Shown here piece by piece: positions 43,664 to 54,213 of a stretch of DNA of 64,000 bases. The translations under genes were made by a program, and so were the position numbers. The notes under the pieces were generated by a model, which had not been told where the DNA came from, searched no databases, and worked only from the letters and a program-made list of their open reading frames with translations. Source of the DNA: Macrothele yani (Eukaryota; Arthropoda; Arachnida; Araneae; Macrothelidae); the NCBI GenBank assembly GCA_039090855.1, contig CM076996.1:48884469-48948468 (forward strand), read 5' to 3'. The first letter of the stretch is position 1. Each line of letters opens with the position of its first letter.

Positions 43664-45906
43664 TTTTTTCCTTCTTTCTTCTTCCTGCGTCTTAAGGGAA
43701 ATTCACTTTCCCTTCTTGAAACAAGGAATCAGTTTCTAGCCGAAGCGGTGCCCTAAACTCACATACGGATTTTCTTCAGCTGACAGTTCATTTCCCGAAA
43801 GTGAGGGGTCGCTGGCCAATTTTCCTTAAGCCAGGATGGTCACTGGTGACCTACAACCCCAACAGCCGAACAGCACTTAGATAAAATCTCGTTCCTAAAT
43901 GCAAGTATAAGTAGGGAGGTGTCAAATACTTCCCACTTAAGTGTTTCCTATGTAAGTGGGAGTGTGGAACTTTCGAAGTTATGAGTTTTGTACCAGCACC
44001 CCGCGTATGTAAAGAAGCGTGGGCGTATGTTCATGTTTGCAAAATTGCGAGCACCGGTGCCATTTTTTGGTGTAGGGAAATTCCGTGCAGCTGCAAAGAC
44101 AGTTCCAAGTTCCTCGGACGAATTCCTCTTTCTCCATATCCCCTCGCACCCGCTCCTCCTTGCCTGGTCGGTGGAACGCAGCAAACGTCCCAAGGAATTT
44201 TTTGACCATTCATGTAGCAGGACCTCGCTCATGAATAGGCAGTCAGTTTTCTAACATGTCGTGGAGCACCAGGCATTTTAATGGGCTTTTAGGTAGTCAC
44301 GGTGGTGAGGTTGTCGCAAAAAGCTTTAGATATCAGCTGGCTGCAAAGATGGCTAAGGGGAGCAGGATAAAAATCTGGAGTTAGGATGTTGGCTTCCACC
44401 GGAGTATTAGAAATTATGGCTAAATAAATTCTGCAAGAAAAGTCTTTCTAGCCAGGAGAAGACCTCCGGTGAAAAGACACAAACAAAGCGCTCATTTGGA
44501 ACACTGGTTGTAAGCACTAAAAATCGTGGACTCGTCAAGCAATGGTGGGGGCCTCTAAAAAAAAGAACTTACTTCAACATCATATCGCTTGCTGTTGGAG
44601 TTCAGGAGCTGCCGCCATGCTGAAAAGCAAGGACAACAAAAATCGTGAACGTCTTGAAGCCAGCGTGGCTGACACAAAGGTGCCGTAATATATTGTTTCA
44701 GCACAGCCCACGACTACATAAGGAGCACTCCTTCACCCCCAATTTTGCCCGGAAAAAAACGATTGAAAATAATTACAGCAGAACGGTAAAATTCTCGTCT
44801 ATTTCCCCCTCCACTGAACTTTAGACAAAGAAAACTCCCCCACCAATTCATTGCGGCTCCAGATAAAGTTCACCAGCCTCATGGTTCATCGGGTAAGCCC
44901 ACCCATCTTCCTCTTTTTGCGATATGTCACCGCCGGTCATGAGTGGGCAGAAACTGAAGTTCAGCAGAAAAATGTCAGCAGAACTTTGAAATTCACGTCT
45001 AGTCTCCACCCACAGGGATCGCCAGAGACTCTAAATAAAGAAAACTATTTTCCTCTACCTCTCTTTAACGAGTAATTCCTAAAATTTACAACTGTTTTTA
45101 GTTTTGCGTTTCGCACCTGAACGTTACCATGTCCACGCTGCCAACACAGGGAGTCATTAATTTGACTGGGCCTTGTCCAACAAGAAATATGGAATTTGTT
45201 TTTCTCTGTTTACTGTTTAACAGGTTGCATGTTGTTTGTAGAGGTCAGTGGAACGACTTCTTGATAAGGAATCGGTTAACCTTTTTCGTTATATAAATTG
45301 CAATATGAATAATAAGAGTGAGATAAATAATGTTTACATTTTGAAATGCCACTGTTGTATTCAGAGTAACTGTTTATGAAGGACTGTAAGATCTCGGCTT
45401 CATTTAGTACAGCTAGTATAAATTCAAGATTTGTATTTTAGGTATTTTGGTCCAAGTAGAGTATGTATTTATTTATTGCTTGAGGGAGTTGTTACAGTCC
45501 TAAAAGGTTTATGCCTCTTTCAGAAGTTTTTTCATATTTCATTAGGGTTAGCGCAGTCAAATAAAGTCCCTGGCCTAAAGTACTACTAGTGTTGGTTAAG
45601 GCTGATAAAATAATATATACTACTAGTGCTACTTGGAAAAAGACAAATATTATTTTCCTTTTTGCGTGTGTTTGGTATTTACGTCCCTGACACCCTGCCA
45701 GTTAAAACCTAGTATGTCATGAATTCAATTAGCTAATTGAAATAAAAAGATTAATGTATTGTAATTGAGAAGTCTCTCCTTTGAAGTGCTGTTGTAGGCA
45801 TCTTGTAAGCCTATTTGAGTACTGTTCATGAAATATATTATTGAAGTTAAGGCCTAGCTAGTGCACATAAAATTTTACATGTACATATAAATTTTTTGTG
45901 ATACAG
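43664..45906. other. No recognised gene; imperfect internal duplication
   Basis: Overlapping frames in all phases at 43948-44254 lack recognisable domains. A block with cagcagaac, ttcgtct-like and aaagaaaact occurs twice, around 44770-44840 and 44960-45050, suggesting an old tandem duplication of about 200 bp. Confidence 0.4.
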
Positions 45907-45984
45907 TGTAACGTACCAGGAGATGTGACGTACCTGCCAGAAGGACGCACACGACATAGAGGCAGATAGGAATCAGAATAAAAG

Positions 45985-46056
45985 GTCCGCATAGCTAAAT
46001 TGGTAGAGCAACTTATTCCGGAATGAGGGGACCCGGGTTCGAATCCTGGCGCGGAT
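45985..46056 (+). other. tRNA-like domain in TRIM-2 5' LTR
   Basis: 72 nt. The ends GTCCGC(A) and CGCGGAT pair as a seven-base acceptor stem, with one mismatch caused by the A; the 3' LTR copy pairs fully. The D-arm region is AGCTAAATTGGTAGAGC and the T arm contains an exact B box GGTTCGAATCC. The anticodon arm CTTAT-TCCGGA-ATGAG has a six-base loop, so the sequence is tRNA-derived and not a normal tRNA. Confidence 0.85.
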
Positions 46057-46087
46057 AAAAATGACGGAGAAATTCACTTCTTTATAA

Positions 46088-46099
46088 TGGCGCCCGAAC
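46088..46099 (+). promoter_or_regulatory. Primer-binding site of TRIM-2
   Basis: TGGCGCCCGAAC is complementary to the CCA-bearing 3' end of animal lysine tRNA. It starts one base after the 5' LTR. The same 12-mer is present in TRIM-1 (15772-15783, minus strand) and TRIM-3 (48584-48595). Confidence 0.88.
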
Positions 46100-46293
46100 T
46101 ATCCGGATGACCCGACCGTTCAAAATCTCGCATTGGTGTGATGTTTTTTCCACACCGCGAGATAGATAAAATAAGAGCAGCACTTCGACAAAAAAAAAAA
46201 ATACGGGAGAGATGATGTAACGTACCAGGAGATGTGACGTACCTGCCAGAAGGACGCACACGACATAGAGGCAGATAGGAATCAGAATAAAAG

Positions 46294-46365
46294 GTCCGCG
46301 TAGCTCAATTGGTAGAGCAACTTATTCCAGAATGAGGGGACCTGGGTTCGAATCCTGGCGCGGAT
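46294..46365 (+). other. tRNA-like domain in TRIM-2 3' LTR
   Basis: 72 nt. The acceptor stem GTCCGCG / CGCGGAT pairs at all seven positions (first pair G-U). The A box is TAGCTCAATTGG and the B box GGTTCGAATCC is exact. It is therefore a plausible internal RNA polymerase III promoter. The anticodon loop centres on TCCAGA here, versus TCCGGA in the other LTR. Confidence 0.87.
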
Positions 46366-46399
46366 AAAAATGACGGAGAAATTCACTTCGTTATAACAG

Positions 46400-48419
46400 C
46401 ACATTTTACTTTGCCCTCACATATTGATTCCTTTGTGTAAATAGACGCAGACTTTCAAAATTTTAATCTAGCGTCATGGAAAACTTATTTGTGCTTTCTG
46501 TGTTCAGTTCCTGTACCGGAACATAAACACTACCCATCCCAGCTCCAACTGGGGTAATTAAGGGATCAAGAACTGGGTATGTTTGTTATTGTGGTTATGT
46601 GAAACTATTGCAATGTCCATTTAAACGACTAGCGTACAAATTCAAGTGTTTTTATGCAAATATAGTTGTTTTTTCTACATGGCTATTTCTTCACTCTTTC
46701 CTGTAAACATAAGTTAGTACAATGTCACTTGTTTCTTTGAGCACATCTCCTATACATGTAACACGAACACAACTTTTTTACACTTTACCGGTGAAAGCAA
46801 GAAAGACAACCAACAGATATTTTCTAGTACCAAATACCACCATAGCAACAGCAATAAGGTTTACAATAAAAGCTTACCAAGCAAAATCGAAATTTACATA
46901 TAGAATTTAAAGATTTCAGTATATATATTTACTCGCCTCTTTTTCCTCCAAAATACTTAGTTAAAAACCAAGTGCTTTGGAATTTCTGATGAAGCTTCCA
47001 TATGCTCATAGATATTGTTTGGAAGCTGATTATTTCAAATTCAGATGGTATAATTCATTTGCGAGTCACAATTATAGGAATCTTATTTCATTTGAGCATT
47101 TTTTATCTTCTGCCCTTTCTCTTGCTTGATTCGAAAGCCTTATTTCCTCAACTAATGACCAGAACCTAGCTAATGTAACTTCTCTGATGAGCTCATGATC
47201 ATGCTGGAAGTGAATGACTTCATTACGGTGTTCTCCACTTTTCATAAAGAAGGTTGTTTTGTATTTTCTGTGACTAAAAACCCCTTGTCCCTAAGAAAAT
47301 GTGTAACAGAAATAAATATCCTCATTATGTTCTTCAGATTGAAGGTTTTCACATATAACTATTCTTGGTGAATAACACGATGAAGAGTGATGATATTTAA
47401 CCTGCATTACTCACTTCTATGCTTTCATCGTAGGCTAAATTACTTGATACTGATACTTTTTATAAGTAAAGTTTGAATGTTGAAAACTGAATCATCTCTT
47501 CTTCTAGCAATACTCTGATGCAAATGACTAATTTTTTTCCGTTGTTTTTTTTTTCGTCAAGATATGCCATATATGTAAATAAGCCCAAGTTGTCTTTCGC
47601 AAACTCCCATCAAAGGTATTCTGTCACTTTTGCTAGTGTTTCGGCAATCAAGAACGTCCTTTTCGTTGATTTTTCGGAAAGTTTACATGCAGTCTTGAAG
47701 AACGGCTGCTGCCTAATCACATTTTGTTTCATTGTGTCCAGTTGATCCTTATGTAACTAACTAGATTGCCAGTTTGTTCATTTGCTTTGTAGAATAATGC
47801 CTGTTGTTGCTGCATTCCTTGAAAACTGCAGTACCGTTTATAGGGATATGATGCACAATATTTTTCCGTTGATGTGAGTGACAACCTTCAGTTCAAGAGT
47901 CTTTCAAAATTTCACATCGAAATTCTGTTTTCCTCTACATTACTAGAAGTTCACATTCTACTTTAATAAACTCTAAACTCCTCAACGAAAGACATCGATG
48001 TCGAAAACATGGTTGTACTACAGAAATTTAGAACATGGGGAAATAAACTCAAAAACAAAACAGCTCACGAGACAACTCGGACGAGACAAATAACTGAATA
48101 CTGATTATAAAGCGGAATGTCAAATAATTGTTTACAAATACTTTGGTCACTGACCAAGGGTTAAAACGTCAAAATAAAAGGATGGTATGAAACAATAGTG
48201 CTGTTAAAATAGAAGAAATAAACACCCGGAAATGAGAACAGTTGCAAGAATATCAGAGAACACCGATATACTACTGGTGCACTAATATAATTTTGGTCGA
48301 AGCGCAAGGGCTGAACAGGGCCAGAAAAATAGACGAAAAAGCATAAATGCTTGATATCAATACACTTCCTCGTAAAACCCATCAACAGCGATTTAGTAGA
48401 ATTTGCAGATTCTTGAAAA
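46400..48419. other. No recognised gene
   Basis: About 2 kb of AT-rich sequence with only short, featureless frames. Possibly intergenic. Confidence 0.45.
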
Positions 48420-48423
48420 GACG

Positions 48424-48994
48424 TGTGACGTGCCTGCACCGCAGGACGTACATGAGATAAAGGCAGACAACAGTGAGAGCACTCGCCAGTGTTTTATAGT
48501 AGATAACACTCGGAGCTCCGGAGCCGAGTGTAGTAGGTTTGAATCCTGGCATAAAAATGGTGGAGAAATTTACTTCGTCATATTGGCGCCCGAACTTCAA
48601 GGATGACCTGGCCGATAGGTTTCTCGCAATGGTGTGATGTTCTTTCCACACCGCGAGAGAGGAAAAATGAGAGTCCATTCTTCAGTGCTTCAAAAGAATA
48701 AATGTGTGTGATATTAAGTTTCCACACACCAAATTGGCTGGGAGTTCTCAAATGCACGTTCTTCATGGGATGACTGCTTACAGCGACACATGAACTCGTG
48801 GGACATGCCCCCGGCCCTCTTTCGGGGGGGGGCAATGTGGTGTGCCTGCACCACAGAACGCGCATGACATAAACGCAGATAGCAGTGTGAGCACTCGCCA
48901 GTGTTGTATAGTGGATGACATTCGGTGCTCCGGAGCCGAGAGTAGCAGGTTCGAATCCTGGCATCGAAATGAAGGAGAAATTTACTTCGTCGTA
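48424..48994 (+). mobile_element. TRIM-3: complete miniature LTR retrotransposon
   Basis: LTRs of 159 bp (48424-48582, starting TGTGACG; 48836-48994, starting TGTGGTG) are flanked by an exact 4-bp target duplication GACG (48420-48423 and 48995-48998). The primer-binding site TGGCGCCCGAAC is at 48584-48595. The internal region contains the conserved hairpin (48623-48657) and ends in a G-rich tract (ttcggggggggggcaa). The outer LTR parts (tgtgacgtgcctgc and gagaaatttacttcgt) match TRIM-1. The embedded tRNA-like domain is a different tRNA type. No ORF. Confidence 0.94.
48897..48963 (+). other. tRNA-like domain in TRIM-3 3' LTR (different tRNA type)
   Basis: Begins GCCAG and ends CTGGC (paired acceptor). 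It has GTATAGTGG (an aspartate/glutamate-type A-box region) and an exact B box GGTTCGAATCC. The counterpart in the 5' LTR is at 48485-48551. The central loop again contains CTCCGGAG. The type differs clearly from the TAGCTCA-type domain in TRIM-1, TRIM-2 and TRIM-4. Confidence 0.8.
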
Positions 48995-49182
48995 GACGGG
49001 GAAAATGACAAGGAATACCAAGAAACCTCGTGGAAAAGCTGGGCAACTGTTTTTTCCTTTCGACTAGGTGTGAAACGAACGGTTACTGTTAAGCTAATTG
49101 CTAGCTTTGCTAGGCCAAATGGTAATTATGGATTCAGTTGTGTGAAAGGGATGATTTAAAAAGACTTTTTTTCAGCGATATA

Positions 49183-50404
49183 CACTATCTACCAACAAGT
49201 AATTGGACACCTGTGATAGCAAAGGAAAACGAAGTTTATTCACCTTCAGTAGTTGGTGGAGCCTCCACGAGCGGCGATTACAGCTGCGACCCTCCGGGGC
49301 ATACTCTCAACCAGGCGTTGTTCGACGGCTAGCAGTATTTTCTTCCACTCGGCTTGGAGAAGACAGGTCAGTTCCTTCACCGATATCGGACGGTGGGGGC
49401 ACCCCTTAAGTCGACGCTCCAACTCGTCCCAGAGGTGCTCGATAGGGTTAAGGTCCGGGCTCTGCTCAGGCCAGTCCATTTGATTAACCCCATTGTCACC
49501 ATACCAAGCCACGGTGGACCTCGGAACGTGGCAGGTGGCATTGTCATCCTGAAAGTAACATGGGTCCACCCCGTAAAACTGCCACAACGTAGGAAGCGCA
49601 TGATCATCCAAAATGGTGCAGTAGGTCTCGGCGTTGAGTCTACCAGGAATTGCGACCAACGGTCCCGTGCCATACCAGGAGAAACACCCGCATAGCATAA
49701 TTCCATCGCCGCCGAACTTCACAGTTGGCACAATACACTCCGGCAGGAGGAGGCGTTCTCCAAGCAGACGCCAAACCCAGACCCTGCCATCCGAACGGTA
49801 GAGGGTGAACCTTGATTCGTCGCTCCAGAGAACCTGTTTCCACTGTTCAACGTTCCACTGTCGACGTTCTTTTCACCACGTTAGCCGAGCAGCGCTATTG
49901 GACTTGGTGATCAAAGGCTTGTGGGTGGCAGCACGTTCATGATAACAGAGCAGATGGCCTCCCTTAGGGATGGTATTCATCGAAAGATCACTCCCGGATG
50001 CCTGTTGAAACTCCTTGCGGATGTGGCCCATCGATTTGGTGCGGTTCTTACGAATTTCTCTGGCCAGCACCCGTCGGTCTCTAACTCCTAGTTTTGTGGG
50101 TCTGCCGGGTCGGGGAACATTCCGACAGTCACCTCTCATCTTCCACCTGCCAATCACGTAGGCCACTGTCGATTTTGGGTACTTCAACTCGCTGGATATG
50201 TCACGAATGGATCGGCCATTTATGTGATACCCAACGATTACATCTTTCTCGAAATCAGAGAGCTCCGAACTGCGTGGTATCTTGCATGTGACTGGTTGCG
50301 TTGCTGTTTCCCACACGATATTTAACGGCGGCGGCCGTGACGTGTATCAAGACCGCAGATATCGTCGATTGCAGGGGCGTCCAATTACTTGTTGGTAGAT
50401 AGTG
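49183..50404 (-). mobile_element. Tc1-like DNA transposon A2, full length
   Basis: Flanked by TA (49181-49182 and 50405-50406). TIRs match A1: CACTATCTACCAACAAG at the left and its inverse at the right. 1,222 bp versus 1,220 bp for A1. Confidence 0.95.
49246..50279 (-). pseudogene. Tc1-like transposase (A2), lost start and one nonsense codon
   Basis: Aligned to A1, the start ATG has become ATA (50279-50277), although an upstream in-frame ATG-like start at 50316 could replace it. The helix-turn-helix region ([35 protein letters not shown]) is intact. A TGC codon of A1 (W-C-K-E-R) has become TGA at about 49873, the only internal stop. After it the frame stays open: [19 protein letters not shown], a one-leucine in-frame insertion (GERLLLPEC), [23 protein letters not shown], and the C-terminus GGSTNY. 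All three DD34E catalytic residues are kept. The lesions differ from that in A1, so the copies decayed independently. Confidence 0.93.
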
Positions 50405-50406
50405 TA

Positions 50407-50985
50407 TATTTCAGTCTGAAGATTCACTTTTGTAGTCGGGCGATAAGTGCGTTTCCCAAGTAGCTGACACACATTTTTTTTTTTTTTTTGAAAGGTAAAA
50501 TTGGAAATTTAATTAGTTTCCCTTAGGATTAAGAATGCTTTCTTTCATAAAGCAGGTGACAGGAAGGAAAAATATGGTTGGGAAAGTGTTCTTGCTACCA
50601 CTTTTCTACTTTTCCTAGTTTGGGCTGAGATGCAAAAGTAATGGAGAGAGAAGGAACAGAAGATTTACTGAAAAAAAATATGGAGGGAAGTTGGAAGTAC
50701 CAAAGTTGTGTTATTCTGTAAGAAACCAAGCGAGTGTGAAAGTCGAAAGAAAAAAAAAGAAAAAAAAGGTGACGGGAAGATAACCTTCGAAGACTCTTTT
50801 GGTTGTCTTTTCCATTTATTTCTATCTTTTTCCTGAATAGGATTTGGATTTTTAATGTTACATAAGAAAGGGTTTTTTTTCTTCATTTCGGGTTTAATAA
50901 CAAACATGAGTATCTAAGCTGTCATCTGTCTCGAATCTGCTGGGCCGCTATTTCTATAAAGGGCAGAGAAATAGCGTCGACGGAG
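50407..50985. other. No recognised gene
   Basis: Contains a T run at 50475-50490 and A-rich patches; nothing supported. Confidence 0.4.
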
Positions 50986-50994
50986 AGGCGCACT

Positions 50995-51095
50995 TTCTCA
51001 TGCTTTAGCCAGGATTCGAGCCAGGGCTACCTATGACGATTGGCCAGAAACCATGCCTCTCAAACCCCGGCGGCCAGAGCGGCGCTAAATTTTGG
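50995..51095 (-). repeat. tRNA-derived repeat, probable SINE relic
   Basis: The minus strand reads CTCTGGCCGCCGGGGTTTGA (A-box-like, leucine/serine-type) then, about 50 nt later, GGCTCGAATCC (B box with one change) and CTGGC. No second copy is seen in the window, so the SINE status is inferred. Confidence 0.5.
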
Positions 51096-51478
51096 TCTCC
51101 TGAGCATTTGTGAGAGTTTTGAGCCATGTTCATTAGTTTTGAAAACATTTTTTGACAACTCACCACCTGAGATGTTTTTCGTGAAAATCCAAAACAAGTG
51201 AATTCGTAACTTTTTTTAAAATCCCAGTATTTATGATTTTTGCGTTATTCTCTCAGTAGTAGTGCAAGGCATGATGAAGGCGGAATACCTCAGAATTTTG
51301 GTCTGTCAAGATTCCAGTTTTCTGAAAATGTGATTTCGCAGTTTTTCCACATAAGAGCACCATACTGAAGTACGGCGATGTAGCAAGTTCTCTAGAGTAA
51401 AAACTGCGTTTTAGATGAAAGGTGGATTTTTTATGAATTGTAGTTGAATAAAGCGACTGTCGCTTATACAAATAGCAA
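51096..51478. other. No recognised gene
   Basis: AT-rich; nothing supported. Confidence 0.4.
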
Positions 51479-51991
51479 ACTATTAGGAACACTCAATAGC
51501 TTTCAGCCCAGTGCCATCTTTGCTTACGTACGCAACATGACGTTCACATGGCTATATAAACAACTCAATGCAAAGGATTAAGAAGTGTATCAAGCGTAGA
51601 CAGCGGCAAAATGGAAAAGGCTCGCGGTATCAGTGACTTTGAAAGAGATCGTGATTTAGTGACTTTGAAAGAGGCATGATAGTGAGCGCCACCCCGGAAG
51701 GTGTGTGCATCTCAGGAACAGCAAATATGCTCGGCTATGCAAGAACTGTATCGAGGATTTTCAATAAGTGTTGGTCAAACAAAAAAACAAGCAGTCAGCG
51801 TGAGAATCTTCTAAATACGCCTATACCCGAATTTCTAGCACACTTGCCCTTTAGATTTATTAGCTATAATTTAATAGCTTGTACCGTTAAGCCCCATCAG
51901 ATGTAGACGTCTCAGTTGCTGAGCCCATCTCAACGGATTGGTGAAGTCAGATGCTGACAGATAAGCACACATAGCGCCGTGGATTATTGGC

Positions 51992-52057
51992 CACCGTAGC
52001 GTGAGGCGAACGCACTCGTCTAGTTATCGAGAGATCTGGGTTACCATCCCAGCGGTG
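51992..52057 (+). repeat. tRNA-like block inside element E
   Basis: CACCG and CGGTG pair as an acceptor, and ctggg-ttaccat-cccag forms a perfect T-arm-like hairpin (B box diverged). Downstream are a perfect hairpin caggtaacga/tcgttacctg (about 52170-52193) and two imperfect tandem units of about 95 bp at 52195-52395. It is probably an inserted tRNA-derived repeat; its ends are unclear. Confidence 0.45.
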
Positions 52058-53034
52058 TCCGGATAACAATTTTTCGGTTGCTGTGTGTTAATTAAACGAA
52101 AACGTGGAAAGAGCGTTGATTTTGTCTATTCAAGCAGTCTGCGGACATCCTGAGGGCAGAAACGACAGGTAACGACAATTCGTTACCTGTTTAAACGACA
52201 ATTCGAGCGCAACAACAACTGGAGAGGACTGTACAAGGTAACTGGCGAGCTCCATTGCATGAAGTAAACCCGCAGTAAAACAACGGTAGGAGAGGATAAT
52301 TTGAGCACACACAACGCGCGGCACATTTACGAGGTAATAGGCGAGTTCCGTTTCGTCAAACAAACACGCGGTGCAACAGCAGTGTGATAGAAGAATTTCA
52401 GCTTACACAACGTACGCAAATGGTTTATAAGAGCAGACACCCCCTTCGTGTGCCCCCTAATCTCTGCCTAAAATCGACAAATGTGTCTGAAGTGGGCACG
52501 GTAGCACCAAAACTGGGCTGTTAAATATTGGAAAAAAGTTGCCTGGTCCCATAAATGGCGTTTTCAGTTAGTACACGCCGATGGACAGACCAGAATAGGG
52601 CGTCAACAGCATAAATCTATGGATCTTAGCTACTTAGGTTTAACTATACAAGCTGGTAGTTGCGATCCAATGGTCTGGGGTGTGTTTTCATGGCTGGCAT
52701 TAGGTTAAGCGGCAGAGTTTTTGGGAGACAGCATTTGAATGCCATAAGGTAACTTAACATTATTGTTGACAGGCACACACGTAAATGTGCATCATGTTGT
52801 CTAACGGAGAAGTCTACCTTCCAGCAGGATAAAACGATATGTCTCAAGTTTCGGAGTGCCACTCAATTATTCCAGGGCACGACAGTTACTTCAAAGTGCT
52901 AAACTTGCCCCCACAGCCACGAGATCTTATCTCAGTTGTCTGGGATGAGATTAAGAGAGCCATTTGTAACAGAAATCCTCCTCCGAAGAACATTGGGCAA
53001 TGGACGGACGTCATCATATCCTCTTGGCGAAATA

Positions 53035-54213
53035 CACCGATGAGCAATTACATTCAACCACCTACACAACAAGCTGTAGAACCCCCTTTAGCCCGCAAAA
53101 CAGCGGCCACTCGGCGAGCCATCGATTCTATTGTGGCGATAAGTATCCTCGGGTATCTAGCACATAATGTCAACAGCAGGTTTTCCAGTTCGCGTACATT
53201 TCCGGGTCGTGGTGGTTTAGCGAGAACCCGCTTTTCGAAGTCGAAGCACAAATGTTCGCTTGGGCTCATGTCGGGTGAATTTGGAGGCCAGGGCATTAAC
53301 AGAAAGTTACCACTCCTTGACGATTCTGGCCGTGTGGTATGGCGCATTATCCTGTTGGTAATGGCCACCACCAGCAGAGAACACAGTTGCCATGAATGGG
53401 TGAACTTGGTTCTTAACGATGTTCAGACACCTAAAAGCTGTTAAGGATTGTGCTATTGGGATAATGGGGCCTAAGGTGTCCCAAGAAAACATCGCACACA
53501 GCATAACACCGCCGCCGCCGGCTTGTTCTCTCCCAACAGTGCTTCTAGGTGCTATAGACTCCGTCGGTAATCAGAGTATCCGGCCTCGGTCGTCTACGTG
53601 ATGCACCAGGGATCTTGATTCGTCAGAACAGGCTGCTTTCTTCCAATCATCTACGGTTTAATCTCTATTATCTTGGTCCCATTCATGAGTTGTTGGCGAT
53701 GACGTGCAGTGAACATGCGGACCTGGCCGGGTCTTCGGCTACGCAGGCCCATGCGTAGAAACTGAAATGAACTGTGTGCTGTGATACATTACCCTGATCA
53801 CCACTGTTGTAGCTCGGGTGTTTTGTCGCACTGTGGCCCTGCGGTCGCTGTGAACTTTGCGCGACTGTCTCCTCTCCCCTCTGGCACCAATGAGCTACGG
53901 ACGACATACGGCTGGACGACGGTTCGTCGTTTGTCCACCTGTGCACCACTTTTGATGCGTACTCACTACAGCGGCACGTGAACAACCAACAAGCCACGCC
54001 GTTTCCGAGATCGTAGTTCCGAGGCTCCGTGCCATCACAATTTGTCCTTTATCAAACTCCGATAAATCGACAGCTTTTCGAATTTTGACTTTTCGGTCCT
54101 CGGTTTGTATATATATATACTGCTCTGTGAACTTCGCCTGCGCCACCGTTCGGTCTCCAGGCGCGCTCATTTCCTTAGGCTGGGAGTGGTCATAATGTAA
54201 TGGCCCATCGGTG
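53035..54213 (-). mobile_element. Tc1-like transposon F, nested in E
   Basis: Flanked by TA (53033-53034 and 54214-54215). TIRs: CACCGATGAGCAATTACATT on the left and, inverted, CACCGATGGGCCATTACATT on the right. It contains a minus-strand transposase. Transposase E continues on both sides, so F is the younger insertion. Confidence 0.93.
53054..54110 (-). pseudogene. Tc1-like transposase (F), frameshifted
   Basis: The N-terminal part is in the frame at 54170-53895: [18 protein letters not shown], then [20 protein letters not shown] (helix-turn-helix). Decayed sequence follows (53900-53510). The frame at 53504-53307 has AMFSWDTLGPIIPI and HYQQDNAPYHTARIVKEW, with the second catalytic aspartate. 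The frame at 53371-53054 has MPWPPNSPDMSPSEHLCFDF, with the third catalytic residue E (normally PIEHLW; here PSEHLC), and the C-terminus MARRVAAVLRAKGGSTACC. Several frameshifts and substitutions in conserved residues make it inactive. Confidence 0.85.

Larger units (their letters stand above)
45907..46395 (+). mobile_element. TRIM-2: complete miniature LTR retrotransposon
   Basis: Two 180-bp LTRs (45907-46086 and 46216-46395, offset exactly 309 bp) begin TGTAACG and end TTATA; the last bases TGT...ATA are not the canonical CA. The exact 4-bp target duplication ACAG lies at 45903-45906 and 46396-46399. One base after the 5' LTR is TGGCGCCCGAAC (46088-46099), complementary to the 3' end of lysine tRNA. 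The internal region is only 129 bp. It holds a 35-nt hairpin (46127-46161) and a purine tract (gggagagatga) just before the 3' LTR. There is no ORF. Each LTR embeds a tRNA-like domain. It is non-autonomous, with reverse transcriptase presumably supplied by another LTR element. Confidence 0.95.

Noticed and set aside
43948..44254. Overlapping frames of 60-94 codons on both strands
   Set aside because: Open in many phases at once with no domain; compositional artefact.
45985..46056. Functional tRNA gene
   Set aside because: The domain lies inside an LTR, is present twice at a fixed 309-bp offset, and its anticodon arm has a six-base loop. It is better read as a tRNA-derived module.
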